Positions 25,127 to 34,686 of a DNA stretch of 64,000 nt are shown here, piece by piece. The stretch lies in assembly GCF_030812215.1 (NCBI RefSeq), contig NZ_JAUSSG010000004.1:186001-250000 (forward strand), in the 5' to 3' direction. The notes below the pieces were generated by a model, which made no database searches, had not been told where the DNA came from, and saw only the letters and a list, made by a program, of their open reading frames with translations. Source of the DNA: Variovorax boronicumulans. Lineage in GTDB: Bacteria; Pseudomonadota; Gammaproteobacteria; Burkholderiales; Burkholderiaceae_C. Position 1 is the stretch's first letter. The number at the start of each line of letters is the position of its first letter. The translations under genes and the position numbers were made by a program.

Positions 25127-25392
25127 CGCCTCCCTTCATTTCAGGGTAAGTCCTCATCGTTCGGCGGGGTCGGCGCCCCATCTATGGGTCATGCGCAAGG
25201 GAAACTCCATGGAACGAAGAACAGAAGCGTTCGCCGCCGGAAAGCCGGCCGATCGACCCGTTCATGGCACGAAACTTGAAAGCAGCAACAGGACCCGGCG
25301 TTGGACGACAGGCGCATACGTCATACGGCTGATAGCGCCCGACGCCGAGTAGCACTAATCTGCCAATGCGTTGAAATCAGAGAGGCAACCGC

Positions 25393-25662
25393 ATGCTCAC
25401 CATCCTTCAGAAAGCCAACATCCTCCGCAAGGTGGGGTTCGATGTGCCGGCGCGCCCGGACGACGATCTTTCGACCCACGCAGTGACCGGATCGGCCGTC
25501 AAGCCCGAAGGCATTTCCCAGAAGGCGCATGACTGGGCCAAGGCCATCGAGACCTTGTACGTGGCCTACGTGGCAGCCCGCGCCGCCAAGAGCCTGCGCG
25601 ACTCCGAGGAAGTGCGGCAAACCGCGATGCTGCAGAAGCTTTCTTCGAAGGCTTACGCCTGA
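25393..25662 (+). CDS. Hypothetical small protein
   Basis: An 89-residue protein of unknown function, mostly alpha-helical with an Ala/Lys-rich second half (AHDWAKAIETLYVAYVAARAAKSLRDSEE). No signal peptide or membrane segment is seen. GAGAGG seven bases before the ATG supports translation, and codon use looks typical for the region. It stands alone; the 266 bases before it hold only a doubtful 47-codon frame at 25209-25352. Confidence 0.55.
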   Translation: MLTILQKANILRKVGFDVPARPDDDLSTHAVTGSAVKPEGISQKAHDWAKAIETLYVAYVAARAAKSLRDSEEVRQTAMLQKLSSKAYA

Positions 25663-25966
25663 GGCGCTGAGGCATCGAGCCCTTCGCATCGCTACGCAAG
25701 CGATGCAAGCCGGCCCCGCTCACCGGTCTTTCGAGCCAGCGCGCCAGGTGCCGCGGCATGAGAGGCTGCTCGGCCGCCACAATGGCCGCTCCGCTCGGAG
25801 CGGCCGATAAAACGTGGGAACATCGATGCGGCGCTCGAAACGGGTGCGCAGCTGCCGCAGGCCGGCGGCCATGCCCCGATATCGAAACGCCGATCCGAAC
25901 CTCGTCGCCATCTCGCTTGCCGCGACAGAACCCTTTTCAAGGCGCAGTTGCGCGCCCCGCAGAACA
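25663..25966. other. Intergenic region with a strong hairpin
   Basis: The only clear structure is a perfect 9-bp stem (GGCCGCTCC / GGAGCGGCC, tetraloop GCTC) at 25784-25805. No U-tract follows on either strand, so it is not a classical terminator. The downstream glycosyltransferase frame stays open back to 25814 but the extension is Arg-rich and unlike the family. Confidence 0.45.
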
Positions 25967-26662
25967 ATGATCGATATCGTCAGTGCGACCAGATTGCCTG
26001 AGGCCGAGTTTTGGGCCAATTCGGCGCTCGGGCAATCGCTGCGTCGGCTCAGTTTCGATGGCCGCTTGAGACCGCGCGTGAGCTTCGAGAATCGGCGGGG
26101 TTTGCCCGATGTCTTCAACAGCGCGCTCACGGCGGCCGATGCCAATGACATGCTCGTCTTCATTCACGACGATGTCTGGCTGGACGACTTCTTCCTGGCC
26201 AATCGCGTCTCGGACGGGTTGCGCGCCTACGACGTCATCGGCCTGGCGGGCAATCGACGCCTGCCGAAGCACCATGTGAGCTGGAACTACATCGACATCA
26301 ACCTGACCTGGGACGATCTGGCGAATCTCTCGGGAATCATTGCCCATGGGCTGCAGCCGTTCGGCCACATCGACTGCATGGGTTCGGTGCCGGCCGACTG
26401 CGAGTTGCTGGACGGCGTTTTCCTGGCAGCGAACCGGCACACCCTGCTGGCGAAATCCGTGCAGTTCGATCCGCGATTCGACTTCCATTTCTACGATATC
26501 GACTTCTGCAGAACTGCGCGCCAGCAGGGGTTGCGGCTGGGAACATGGCCGATTTCCGTGACGCATCAAAGCGATGGCGCCTTCGGAGGCGAGCCATGGC
26601 GAAAGCTCTATGAGGTCTATGTGCAGAAGTGGGGCGAACAGACGTCGGCACTTCGCAACTGA
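25967..26662 (+). CDS. Glycosyltransferase-like protein (GT2-type, StrF-like)
   Basis: A 231-residue protein starting MIDIVSATRLPEAEFW. It has the segment FENRRGLPDVFNSAL, then NDMLVFIHDDVWLDDFFL, where the Asp-Asp is the likely nucleotide-sugar/metal DXD-type element, and GVFLAANRHTLL with FDPRFDFHFYDIDFCRTARQQG near the end, which fits the acceptor-side acidic motif. This pattern belongs to small GT-A proteins annotated as glycosyltransferase-like family 2. The ATG at 25967 is favoured because the family similarity begins there; starts at 25871 or 25814 are possible. Acceptor and sugar are unknown. Confidence 0.75.
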   Translation: MIDIVSATRLPEAEFWANSALGQSLRRLSFDGRLRPRVSFENRRGLPDVFNSALTAADANDMLVFIHDDVWLDDFFLANRVSDGLRAYDVIGLAGNRRLPKHHVSWNYIDINLTWDDLANLSGIIAHGLQPFGHIDCMGSVPADCELLDGVFLAANRHTLLAKSVQFDPRFDFHFYDIDFCRTARQQGLRLGTWPISVTHQSDGAFGGEPWRKLYEVYVQKWGEQTSALRN

Positions 26663-26731
26663 CGAGGTGCGCGAGACGTCGGCTCGCATCGGACGCTGAA
26701 GACGCGTTCAGCGTCTTGTTTGCTCGCTTGC

Positions 26732-27169
26732 TTACTTGCCCTGCGCCGACTGCACCACCGGGTTCTGCATCGTCGAGACGACCTTGCTGTTCACGCGCGA
26801 GCCGCTGGTCACGTTCTGGTCGGGGGCGGCGGCGGTGGCCATGGCTTCCTGGTAGACCTGTGCCGGGTCGCGCTGCGAGGTGAACGGGTCCGGACCGCGC
26901 GAGCCGCGGGTCACGTTCTGGTTCGGTGCGTGGGCGGTGTCCACGGCTTGCTTGTACATGGCTTCGGCGTCGGCCGACGAAACGAAGGGATCGGCGCCGC
27001 GCGAACCGCGGGTCACGTTCTGGTTCGGTGCATGGGCGGCGGCGACGGCTTCGGCCTCGACTTCCGCGCGGCTGCGGCTGCCGGATTGCTGGGCCTGGGC
27101 GGTGGTGGTGACGGCGAGCACGGCGAATGCGGCACACACAGTGGAAAGGGCGAGTTGCGAGGTCTTCAT
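26732..27169 (-). CDS. Secreted protein with three NQNVTRGSRG repeats
   Basis: A 145-residue protein with a Sec signal peptide (MKTSQLALSTVC... TAQAQ, cleavage near residue 27). The mature part consists of about three 30-residue units, each built as an acidic helix (EAVAAAHAPNQNV), then T-(R/S)-GSR and DPF or NSK. The third copy is diverged (APDQNVTSGSR). Unit boundaries at the DNA level are also nearly identical, so the gene grew by internal duplication. It shares its overall style with the DUF4148-like protein at 7569. Function unknown; no partner gene nearby. Confidence 0.75.
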   Translation of the reverse strand: MKTSQLALSTVCAAFAVLAVTTTAQAQQSGSRSRAEVEAEAVAAAHAPNQNVTRGSRGADPFVSSADAEAMYKQAVDTAHAPNQNVTRGSRGPDPFTSQRDPAQVYQEAMATAAAPDQNVTSGSRVNSKVVSTMQNPVVQSAQGK

Positions 27170-27473
27170 GGTTGGTTCTTCATTGCGAGTTGTTGGAGGG
27201 AGTCGGCCCGTGGATGCGGGAAAACCCTGACCAAGTCTCGCGGGGCCAAAAGGCAGATCCGTGACGGCCCCAGTCGGCAGTGGGTTGCCAATGGCGGCGG
27301 CGACGCGTTGTGCGCGCTTCTGCTACGGAAGTTCTCGCACGGGGTCGGCGCGGCGCTCGACAATCGCATCGGAGCGCCACCGTTCGACGCGACTCCGAGC
27401 GGGCGAAAATCCACCGCGCTCCCGCCGCTTCCCGTCGCATCCGAATCTTCATTCAAGCCCTCATCAAGCGCCC
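27170..27473. other. Divergent intergenic region between the repeat protein and polB
   Basis: About 304 bases separate the two starts. The frame of polB is open through most of it but the residues are Arg/Ser-rich and unlike DNA polymerases, so I treat it as non-coding. No operator or terminator stands out; a LexA-type CTGT-N8-ACAG box was looked for and not seen. Confidence 0.4.
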
Positions 27474-29864
27474 GTGACATCCGCCGACCTCCAGGGCTTC
27501 ATCCTCACCCGCCATTGGCGGGATGCGTCGGCGGGCACGGAGCTCGAGTACTGGCTCGCAACCGATGGCGGGCCGATCAAGGTGGTCCTGCCCTCCCAGA
27601 CCTCCGTCGCATTCGTCGCGGCCCGGCACAGGGCCGAGGTGCAAGCACAGCTCGCGGCCATGCCGGGCATGGAGGTGCGCGAGCTCGCGCTGAAGACCTT
27701 TCACCAGGAACCCGTCGTCGGCGTCTATGCGAGGCACTTCCGCCAGCTCGGCCGGCTGGCACGCGCCCTCCAGGCGCAGGGCATTCCGTTGCTCGAAGCC
27801 GATGTGCGCCCGCACGACCGCTACCTGATGGAACGCTTCATCACCGCCGGCGTGCTGGTGGAGGGAGGGCTGGCAGACCGCGCCACCATCGTCGACTGCA
27901 GGCTCAAGCCCGCGCCCGAGTACCGGCCGGTGCTGAAGGTGGTGTCGCTGGACATCGAGACGAGCCAGCACGAGGCGCTCTATTCCATTGCGCTGGACGG
28001 TTTGCCGGACCGCGTCGTCCTCATGCTGGGCGAGCCGCCGCGCGAATCCAGCGAACCCAGCGAACGCGATGAGCCCCCGGACTTCTCGCTCATCTATTGC
28101 CCGACCCGCAAGGCGATGATCGAGAAGCTCAACGACTGGTTCGAGCGGAACGACCCGGACGTCCTCATCGGCTGGAACGTCATCCAGTTCGACCTGCGGG
28201 TGCTGCAAAAAACGGCCAATGAATGCGGGGTGCCGCTCCTCCTCGGACGGGAGCGCCGGCCCATCGAATGGCGCACGCATCCCGGCAAGCAGGGCTACCT
28301 GTTCGCGCCCACGCCGGGCCGGGTGATCATCGATGGCATCGACGCGCTCAAGGCTGCCGTATGGAGCTTTCCTTCCTTCAGCCTGGAGACCGTGTCGCAA
28401 GCGCTGCTCGGCGAGGGCAAGGCCATCGGCGACGACTACGACAAGATGGCGGAGATCGAGCGGCGCTACCAGGAAGACAAGCCCGCGCTCGCGCTCTACA
28501 ACATCCGCGACTGCGAGCTGGTCCTGCGCATCTTCGAGAAGGCCAAGCTGCTGCAGTTCGTGATGGAGCGGGCCCAGACCACCGGCCTTCCGGCCGACCA
28601 CTTCGGCGGCTCCATTGCCGCGTTCAGCCACCACTACCTGCCGCGCATGCATCGCCTGGGCTACGTGGCGCCGAACGTGGGCGAGATTGCAAGCAAGGCC
28701 TACCCCGGCGGCTACGTGATGGACTCGAAGCCGGGGTTCTACGACTCCGTCGTGGTGCTGGACTACAAGAGCCTCTACCCGTCCATCATTCGGACCTTTC
28801 TGGTCGATCCCGTGGGCTTCGTGGAAGGCACCCACGCCGCCGACCCGGCGACGGTCGTCAAGGGGCCGCAAGGAACCGTCTTCTCGCGCGAGAAGCACTG
28901 CCTGCCGGAAATCGTGACCACGCTCTGGCGCGCGCGGGACGAAGCCAAGCGGGTAAAGAACGAGCCGCTGTCCCAGGCGTTGAAGCTGCTCATGAACTCC
29001 TTCGCCGGCGTGCTGGGTGCGACCGACTGCCGCTTCTTCAATCCCAAGCTCGTGTCCGCCATCACCCTTCGGGGGCACGAGATGATGAAGCTCACGCGGG
29101 AGTTCGTGGAGAAGCGCGGGTACGAGGCGATCTACGGCGACACCGACTCCATCTTCATCTGGCTGAAGCGCACCCACACCAACGAAGAAGCGCACGCCGT
29201 GGCGGCAACCCTGGCGAGCGACATCAATGCGTGGTGGACGCGCGCTCTTCGCGAGGCGCACGGCCTCGCGAACTTCCTCGAGATCGAGTTCGACACCCAC
29301 TACAAGAAGTTCTTCATGCCGACCATCCGCGGCTCGGAGGTGGGGAGCAAGAAACGGTATGCGGGCCTGAGCGTCGACGCCAAGGGCAAGGAGGAGATGG
29401 TCTACCGGGGCCTGGAGATGGCCCGCAGCGACTGGACCCCGCTGGCGCGCCAGTTCCAGGAAGGGTTGCTCTCGCGCATCTTCCACGGCGAGCCCTACAA
29501 GGCGTTCGTGACCGACTATGCAGAGGCGCTGCTGGCCGGCGAAATGGACGACCTGCTCGTCTACCGCAAGCGCCTGCGTCACCGCCTCGATGCCTACCAG
29601 GTCAACGTTCCGCCGCAGGTGCGCGCCGCAAGGGTTGCCGACGAATACAACGCCCGGATCAACCGTCCGAAGCAATACCAGAACGGCGGGTGGATCCGCT
29701 ACGTCATGACCCAGGGCGGGCCCGAGCCCATGGAGATTCGCCAGTCCCGCATCGACTACGAGCACTACCTGAGCAAGCAGCTCCAGCCGATTGCCGACGC
29801 CATCCTCCAGCCGATGGGCGAGAGCTTCATGGCGCTGACGACGGCGCAGCAAGGTCTTTTCTAG
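27474..29864 (+). CDS. polB: DNA polymerase II (family B)
   Basis: A 796-residue family B polymerase, close to the 783 residues of the Escherichia coli enzyme. The 3'-5' exonuclease domain begins with VVSLDIETS and includes GWNVIQFDLR. The polymerase motifs are DYKSLYPSII (motif A), KLLMNSFAGVLG (motif B) and YGDTDS (motif C), all intact. It should act in translesion synthesis and replication restart after DNA damage. No ATG is available near the true N-terminus; GTG at 27474 opens VTSADLQGFILTRHW, which matches the family start. The gene stands alone and follows a 304-bp gap. Confidence 0.95.
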   Translation: MTSADLQGFILTRHWRDASAGTELEYWLATDGGPIKVVLPSQTSVAFVAARHRAEVQAQLAAMPGMEVRELALKTFHQEPVVGVYARHFRQLGRLARALQAQGIPLLEADVRPHDRYLMERFITAGVLVEGGLADRATIVDCRLKPAPEYRPVLKVVSLDIETSQHEALYSIALDGLPDRVVLMLGEPPRESSEPSERDEPPDFSLIYCPTRKAMIEKLNDWFERNDPDVLIGWNVIQFDLRVLQKTANECGVPLLLGRERRPIEWRTHPGKQGYLFAPTPGRVIIDGIDALKAAVWSFPSFSLETVSQALLGEGKAIGDDYDKMAEIERRYQEDKPALALYNIRDCELVLRIFEKAKLLQFVMERAQTTGLPADHFGGSIAAFSHHYLPRMHRLGYVAPNVGEIASKAYPGGYVMDSKPGFYDSVVVLDYKSLYPSIIRTFLVDPVGFVEGTHAADPATVVKGPQGTVFSREKHCLPEIVTTLWRARDEAKRVKNEPLSQALKLLMNSFAGVLGATDCRFFNPKLVSAITLRGHEMMKLTREFVEKRGYEAIYGDTDSIFIWLKRTHTNEEAHAVAATLASDINAWWTRALREAHGLANFLEIEFDTHYKKFFMPTIRGSEVGSKKRYAGLSVDAKGKEEMVYRGLEMARSDWTPLARQFQEGLLSRIFHGEPYKAFVTDYAEALLAGEMDDLLVYRKRLRHRLDAYQVNVPPQVRAARVADEYNARINRPKQYQNGGWIRYVMTQGGPEPMEIRQSRIDYEHYLSKQLQPIADAILQPMGESFMALTTAQQGLF

Positions 29865-30037
29865 CCAGGGCGGGGCTTGGCGGCTGGCGGCCGGGTCCGG
29901 GGCCATTGGCAACTCAATGGAAGCCCCCTTGCCTTGTCCCACCAAATCGACGCCCAATCCGTATCGCGCGCATCGCAGGCCCCAGGCAGGCCGCTTTCGC
30001 GCCGGACCTTCCACCGCAAGACATGGAGAAAACCAAG

Positions 30038-30463
30038 ATGCCCGCAGCCATGTTCGCCGCCCTGTTCTTCACGGTGGCCCTGCTCGTTACCACCGCCTAC
30101 TTCATCATGGGCTCGATTCCGCTCCTGGTGCTCAAGCACGACACGCCGCTCGATGCGCGCTTCGTGCGCGGCTTCTTCAACCTTTACTACGTCGGCGCGT
30201 TCATCACGGCCACCGCAACGGCGATCAGCTTCGCGCTCGCGGGGCGCCTGGGCATTGCGGCGGGTGCCGCGGCGCTGGCGATGATGGCCATCGTCCTGCG
30301 CAAGAAGGTCATTCCCAAGATGGACGCGCTCGGGGAACAGATCAAGTCCAACTACATGGACGCGATTCCGGGGTTCCGCAAGACGCACATCACCGCCATC
30401 CTGATCAACCTCGCTCAGCTCGTGGTGATCGTGTGGACGCTCATTTCGGTGAGCCGGCAGTAG
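30038..30463 (+). CDS. Hypothetical membrane protein
   Basis: A 141-residue protein with four hydrophobic segments (about residues 3-28, 45-62, 67-86 and 118-137). The order resembles small DUF-type inner-membrane proteins, but I do not recognise the family. The ATG at 30038 is chosen because GGAG lies eight bases upstream; an ATG at 30023 has no such site. Its 3' end overlaps the convergent methyltransferase gene by 23 bases, so the two transcripts overlap. Confidence 0.65.
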   Translation: MPAAMFAALFFTVALLVTTAYFIMGSIPLLVLKHDTPLDARFVRGFFNLYYVGAFITATATAISFALAGRLGIAAGAAALAMMAIVLRKKVIPKMDALGEQIKSNYMDAIPGFRKTHITAILINLAQLVVIVWTLISVSRQ

Positions 30464-31517
30464 CAGTAGCAGCAGAAACAGTCACAGCAGCCGCGCCCCG
30501 CCGAAGCACCACCGGCACGCCACCAGCCGCACGCGCCCTCAGTTGGCCGCAGCCGCCATCGACATCCTGCCCGGCCGAATCGCGCAGCTTCGTCAAAATG
30601 CCCCGCTGGTGCAACGTGCGCGCCATCGCTTCGCAGCGCTCCCACGACGGCCGGCTGAACGCCACGCCTTCGACCGCGTTGAACGGAATCATGTTCAGCA
30701 CGCCGTACTTGCCCGAGAGCAATTTGACGATGCCTTCGATTTCGTCTTCGCCGTCGTTCACGCCTTCGAGCAACGCCCACTGGTACTGGATCGGGTAGCC
30801 CGTCGCCCGTGCATAGCGCTCGCCCGCATCGACCAGTTCCTCGGGTGTCATGTTCGGCGCGCGCGGCAGGAGCGTCTTGCGCAAGCCGGCCTTCGTCGTG
30901 TGCAGCGACAGCGCCAGCGCGGGCTTCACGCGCTCCTGTTGCAGCCGCTCGAACGCACGCGGATCGCCCACCGTGGAGAACACCAGGTTCTTGTGGCCGA
31001 TGTTGCCCACCGTGCCGAGCAGTTCGATGGCCTCCATCACGTTGTCCAGGTTGTGCGCCGGCTCGCCCATGCCCATGAACACCACCTTGCGCACCTTGCG
31101 GCGCGTGCGCGCGAGCGCGACCTGGGCAATGATTTCCGCGCTGCCCACCTGGCGCAGCAACCCGTCCCGGCCCGTCATGCAGAACTGGCAGCCCACCGCG
31201 CACCCGACCTGCGACGACACGCACAGGCCATCGCGCGGCAGCAGCACGCTCTCCACGGTCTGGCCGTCGGCGAGGGCGACCAGCAGCCGCTCGGAACCAT
31301 CGGCGCCGGGGTGCACCGTGTGAATGCGCGCGAGGCCCGCCAGCTCGGCCTCGATGGCCGGCAGCGCCTCCATCAGCGACGACGGAAAGAAGCTGTGCGG
31401 CAGGCGCCGGCCGCTGTTGCGCGGCAGCGCGTGAGACCACAGCCGCAGGATGCGCTGCTCGTGGCTCGGGCCCGCGCCGGCTTCGCGAAGGCGTCGTTTC
31501 AGTTCGTGGATGCGCAT
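30441..31517 (-). CDS. RlmN-like radical SAM RNA methyltransferase
   Basis: A 358-residue radical S-adenosylmethionine protein of the RlmN/Cfr family. The cluster-binding motif is CAVGCQFC, preceded by LCVSSQVG. Family segments VVFMGMGEPAHNLDNVMEAI, ALSLHTTKAGLR and EYVLLEGVND-like QWALLEGVNDGEDE follow, and SAGQDVDGGCGQL carries the late conserved cysteine. RlmN makes 2-methyladenosine in 23S rRNA and some tRNAs. This copy is shorter and more diverged than a housekeeping RlmN would be, so it may be a second, specialised paralogue. The start MRIHELKRR at 31517 fits the family; upstream frame is low-complexity. Confidence 0.85.
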   Translation of the reverse strand: MRIHELKRRLREAGAGPSHEQRILRLWSHALPRNSGRRLPHSFFPSSLMEALPAIEAELAGLARIHTVHPGADGSERLLVALADGQTVESVLLPRDGLCVSSQVGCAVGCQFCMTGRDGLLRQVGSAEIIAQVALARTRRKVRKVVFMGMGEPAHNLDNVMEAIELLGTVGNIGHKNLVFSTVGDPRAFERLQQERVKPALALSLHTTKAGLRKTLLPRAPNMTPEELVDAGERYARATGYPIQYQWALLEGVNDGEDEIEGIVKLLSGKYGVLNMIPFNAVEGVAFSRPSWERCEAMARTLHQRGILTKLRDSAGQDVDGGCGQLRARAAGGVPVVLRRGAAAVTVSAATATAGSPK

Positions 31518-31566
31518 GCGCTGTCTGGGAGCAATCGGGGAAAGAGGGAAACCGTACCTTGGAGCG

Positions 31567-31914
31567 TCAGCGGCGCTGCCTGAAACCGAACACCTCTTTC
31601 CAAGCCGCATCCGCGCCGCTGCGCTCCCACGCCGAGCCGACGGGCTTGTCCGTGATTTCGATCAACGTGGGGTCCATCTTGAGAAAGGAATTCAGGGGGC
31701 AGATTTTCGGCGGATTGTCATCGAGCACGCTTTGGCTCTCTTTGCCGCTGATAAAAATCCAACCCGAATCATGTGGGTTGTTCGGCTTCACCCGGTAGGC
31801 AAAGCACACCGGCGATCGGTTCGGCCCCATGACCTCGTCCGACGCCAGGACCAACGGGCCGAGCGCGGCGAACTTCTCTTCCCACGGCTCTTTCTTCTTT
31901 TTGAATGGCCACAT
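31567..31914 (-). CDS. DUF2185 (Imm33-like) domain protein
   Basis: A 115-residue protein. LASDEVMGPNRSPVCFAYRVKPNNPHDSGWIFISGKE and a terminal PVGSAWER region follow the pattern of DUF2185 proteins, some of which are grouped as Imm33 immunity proteins of polymorphic toxin systems. No toxin gene is adjacent, so it may be an orphan immunity gene or a housekeeping relative. It lies 18 bases downstream of the TPR-like gene in the same direction and is probably co-transcribed with it. Confidence 0.75.
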   Translation of the reverse strand: MWPFKKKKEPWEEKFAALGPLVLASDEVMGPNRSPVCFAYRVKPNNPHDSGWIFISGKESQSVLDDNPPKICPLNSFLKMDPTLIEITDKPVGSAWERSGADAAWKEVFGFRQRR

Positions 31915-31932
31915 GTCGATACCTCCTTCGGT

Positions 31933-34686
31933 TCAGTGTTTGATGCCCTTGACTCGCTCGATCAGCTTGCGCGCAAACCGCCCCAGCGTCATCGGCCCCA
32001 GCCGGTTGGTCAGGCGCGCCTTCTGCGCTTCGGGCATCTGGTTGCCGAAGCGCCGCAGCGTGTCCCTGATCGTGGTGAACTCCTGCTCGTGCTGGCCCAG
32101 CAGGCCCTGCGCCTCGGCAAGCCGTTCGCTCGCGTTGATGACGCGCTCGCGCAACTGCGCATCGCTGCTGTCGCCGAAGCGGGCGATGAGCGTCTTGCAG
32201 ACCTCCGCGCGCCCCGCCTGGTCGTCTTGCTGGCCGAGCACGCTCGCCTTGTCGATCATTGCCTTGGCCACCCAGACCTGCAGCGAGACGTCTTTCGCAT
32301 CTTCTTCGCGGCCGATGAGCCGCGCGTAGCTTTCCAGCGCGGCTTCGGTGTCGCCGGCCTGCTTGTGGGTCAGGCCCTGGCAATAGAACGCACGCGCCAC
32401 GCGGCGGCGAAGGTCGATCACGTTGGAGCTGCTCCAGCGCGCAATGATGTCGCTGTACACCGCCTGCTCTTCCTCGTGGCGGCCGAGCTTGTCGAGCGCC
32501 GCGCTCTTGTAGCCCAGGCACAGCGCCACGCGCTCCTGGATCGACATCGACAGCTCTTCGCCGTAGCGCGTGTCCATTTCTTCCGCGCACGCGATCACGC
32601 GTTCGAGCTGGCCCAGCTGCTGCAGCATGTAGGTCTTGTTGGTCAGCGCGCGCGAGCACTGGTTGCGCAGCTCGGGGTGGCTGGATTCGATGTGCTCGGC
32701 CAGCACCTGGTCGGTCAGCTCGATGCCCTCGCGTTGCTTGCCCGCTTCGCCGAGCTCGTAGCCGCGCGAGATCGTCGCGCGTATCTCGTCGAGCTTGTCC
32801 ACCGGCAGATCGGGAAAGTCGCCGCCGAAATCCGCGCCCGACAGCTTGTCGAGCGTGACCAGGCAGGTCTGGCGGCTGGCAGCCGCCTTCGACAAGGTGT
32901 CGCGCATCGACTCCGAGGTGATGTTGCGAAAGCGCGCAACGATCTCGTCGTACACCACCAGCGCCTCTGCCGGGCGGTCCACGAGCTTGAGCAGCAGGTA
33001 GCCCTTGTTGAGCAGCGCGCTGGCCACGATCTGCAGCACCTGCGCATCGCTCTCCTCGGCCGTGAGCGCGAGCAGGCGGTCGTAGGCCGCGATCGCTTCT
33101 TCGAAAGCCTCCGCCTCGCGCAATTCATGGGCGTGGGAATACAGCGCATCGATCACTTGCCTGCGCAGCTCCGGCACCGCGTCGCGCCCGAAATCCGCAG
33201 CCAGCGCGTTCAGCATCGGCGCCTGTACATCGGCCGGCTCATCGCGCAAGGCCATGATCTGCAGGCGCGCGTAAACGGCCTCCTCGCGCAGCGCCTGGCT
33301 CGCGTCCGCATCGATGCCCGACGCAGCCGCCTCGTACAGCGCGATCGCTTCGTCGTTGCGGCCACCAAGCCCGCGCAACACGCTGGCGCCGGCCATGGCC
33401 CCGCGCGTCGCGGTCAGCAGCAATGCGGCGTCGGTCTCGCCGGTGTGCCTTCCGAAGCGCGCGTGCACCGCCTGGTACACGGCGGCGGCGTCTTCCGAAC
33501 GACCGATGTCGCGCAGCGCCTGGCCGCGCGCCATGCCGGCGCGCGCCACCCAGCGCCGCACCGGCAAGAGCGTCGATTCGCCGAAGCGAGCATCGAAGGC
33601 GTCGCAGAGGGGCAGCACGTCTTCGGGCGCCTCCGCGTCGTAGGCGCTGCGGCACATCACCTCGGCCATCAGCTCCTCGATGTCGGCGCCGGTGTGATGG
33701 TTGAAACGTGCGATGAGCGCGGCGCGCACCGCAGGGACTTCGTCGTCCCGCTCGAGGCGAAACAGCACATGCGTCTTCAGCGCCATCGCGCGGCAGGCGC
33801 GCAGCGCGACACCCGGCAGCTCATCGGCCAGGTGCGCGGCCAGCACGTCGTCGCAGGCTGCCAGCGCCAGCGCGTATTCGCCCGCGTCGTCGAGCATGTC
33901 GGCGCGCAGGAACCCGGCGCGCGCATGCACTTCGCGCAGCCCCTCGCGCGGATCACCCGCATAGGCCGCGAGCACTTCGCCGAGCATCGGAATGGCTTCT
34001 TCGACGCGCCGGCCGGCTTCGGCCAGGCCCATCGCCTGGTTGATGCGGGCGTGGCCGACGCGCACGGCCACCGAGTGCTCGGGCGCGTAGGCCAGGTCTT
34101 GCCAGATGCCGTCGAAGGCCTCGCGCGATAAGGCCGGGTAGTCGAGGTCGGCGAGCAGCTCGGCGCGCCAGATGCGGGCGCGCGCGACGATCTCGCGCGT
34201 GGCCTCGGGCGCATCGTTGGCGTAGCGGCGAGCGATGTCTTCGCAGTGGCGCACCATGTCGACCTTGGCGAACGCGCCGCCCAGCGAGCCCGCCACCACC
34301 GCGCGCTGAAAGGCGGCGTGGGCCACCCAGGTGCGCACTTCAGGCGTGGTTGCGTCGGCGAAGCGGCGCTCGACCTCTTCGTAAGCCCCGATCTCGGAAC
34401 CGGCCTCGCCGAGCGCGCGCCATGCCAGGCCCTTGGCGTTGAAGGCCTGCACGATCCAGAGCGCGCGGCCGGCGGGGGCGGCATCGGCATGCGCGATCAA
34501 TGCATCGCAAAGCTCGACGCGCTCGGCATGCCGGCCGAGCTGGGCGAGTGCTTCGCCCTTGCGCAGCCAGGCTTCGTAGAGATGCTCTTCGAGCAGGGGG
34601 TCGTTGGCGGCGTGCAGGCGGTCGATGACCTGCTCGGCTTCGGCAATGCGGGCCAGTGCTGCGGCTTCGACTGCGGTGGGGGTCAA
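31933..34686 (-). CDS. Large TPR-like helical repeat protein
   Basis: A protein of about 917 residues made of tandem two-helix repeats of 34-45 residues (for example GLAWRALGEAGSEIGAYEEVERRFAD; KGYLLLKLVDRPAEALVVYDEIVARF; GLTHKQAGDTEAALESYARLIG), so a cytoplasmic scaffold is likely. No enzyme domain, signal peptide or membrane segment is seen. The start is uncertain: TTG at 34686 has an excellent AAGGGAAGGA upstream, while GTG at 34722 has none. A decayed piece of a paralogue lies at 45150-45328. Similar genes occur in Burkholderiales without known function. Confidence 0.75.
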   Translation of the reverse strand: MTPTAVEAAALARIAEAEQVIDRLHAANDPLLEEHLYEAWLRKGEALAQLGRHAERVELCDALIAHADAAPAGRALWIVQAFNAKGLAWRALGEAGSEIGAYEEVERRFADATTPEVRTWVAHAAFQRAVVAGSLGGAFAKVDMVRHCEDIARRYANDAPEATREIVARARIWRAELLADLDYPALSREAFDGIWQDLAYAPEHSVAVRVGHARINQAMGLAEAGRRVEEAIPMLGEVLAAYAGDPREGLREVHARAGFLRADMLDDAGEYALALAACDDVLAAHLADELPGVALRACRAMALKTHVLFRLERDDEVPAVRAALIARFNHHTGADIEELMAEVMCRSAYDAEAPEDVLPLCDAFDARFGESTLLPVRRWVARAGMARGQALRDIGRSEDAAAVYQAVHARFGRHTGETDAALLLTATRGAMAGASVLRGLGGRNDEAIALYEAAASGIDADASQALREEAVYARLQIMALRDEPADVQAPMLNALAADFGRDAVPELRRQVIDALYSHAHELREAEAFEEAIAAYDRLLALTAEESDAQVLQIVASALLNKGYLLLKLVDRPAEALVVYDEIVARFRNITSESMRDTLSKAAASRQTCLVTLDKLSGADFGGDFPDLPVDKLDEIRATISRGYELGEAGKQREGIELTDQVLAEHIESSHPELRNQCSRALTNKTYMLQQLGQLERVIACAEEMDTRYGEELSMSIQERVALCLGYKSAALDKLGRHEEEQAVYSDIIARWSSSNVIDLRRRVARAFYCQGLTHKQAGDTEAALESYARLIGREEDAKDVSLQVWVAKAMIDKASVLGQQDDQAGRAEVCKTLIARFGDSSDAQLRERVINASERLAEAQGLLGQHEQEFTTIRDTLRRFGNQMPEAQKARLTNRLGPMTLGRFARKLIERVKGIKH

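Noticed and set aside
25209..25352. 47-codon frame MERRTEAFAAGKPADRP
   Set aside because: GGGAAACTCC lies before the ATG, but length, composition and lack of any motif make it too weak to report as a gene.
26629..28072. Long frames overlapping the secreted repeat protein and the start of polB
   Set aside because: They are out of frame with two well-supported genes, and their residues (Ala/Arg/Gly runs) have no family character.
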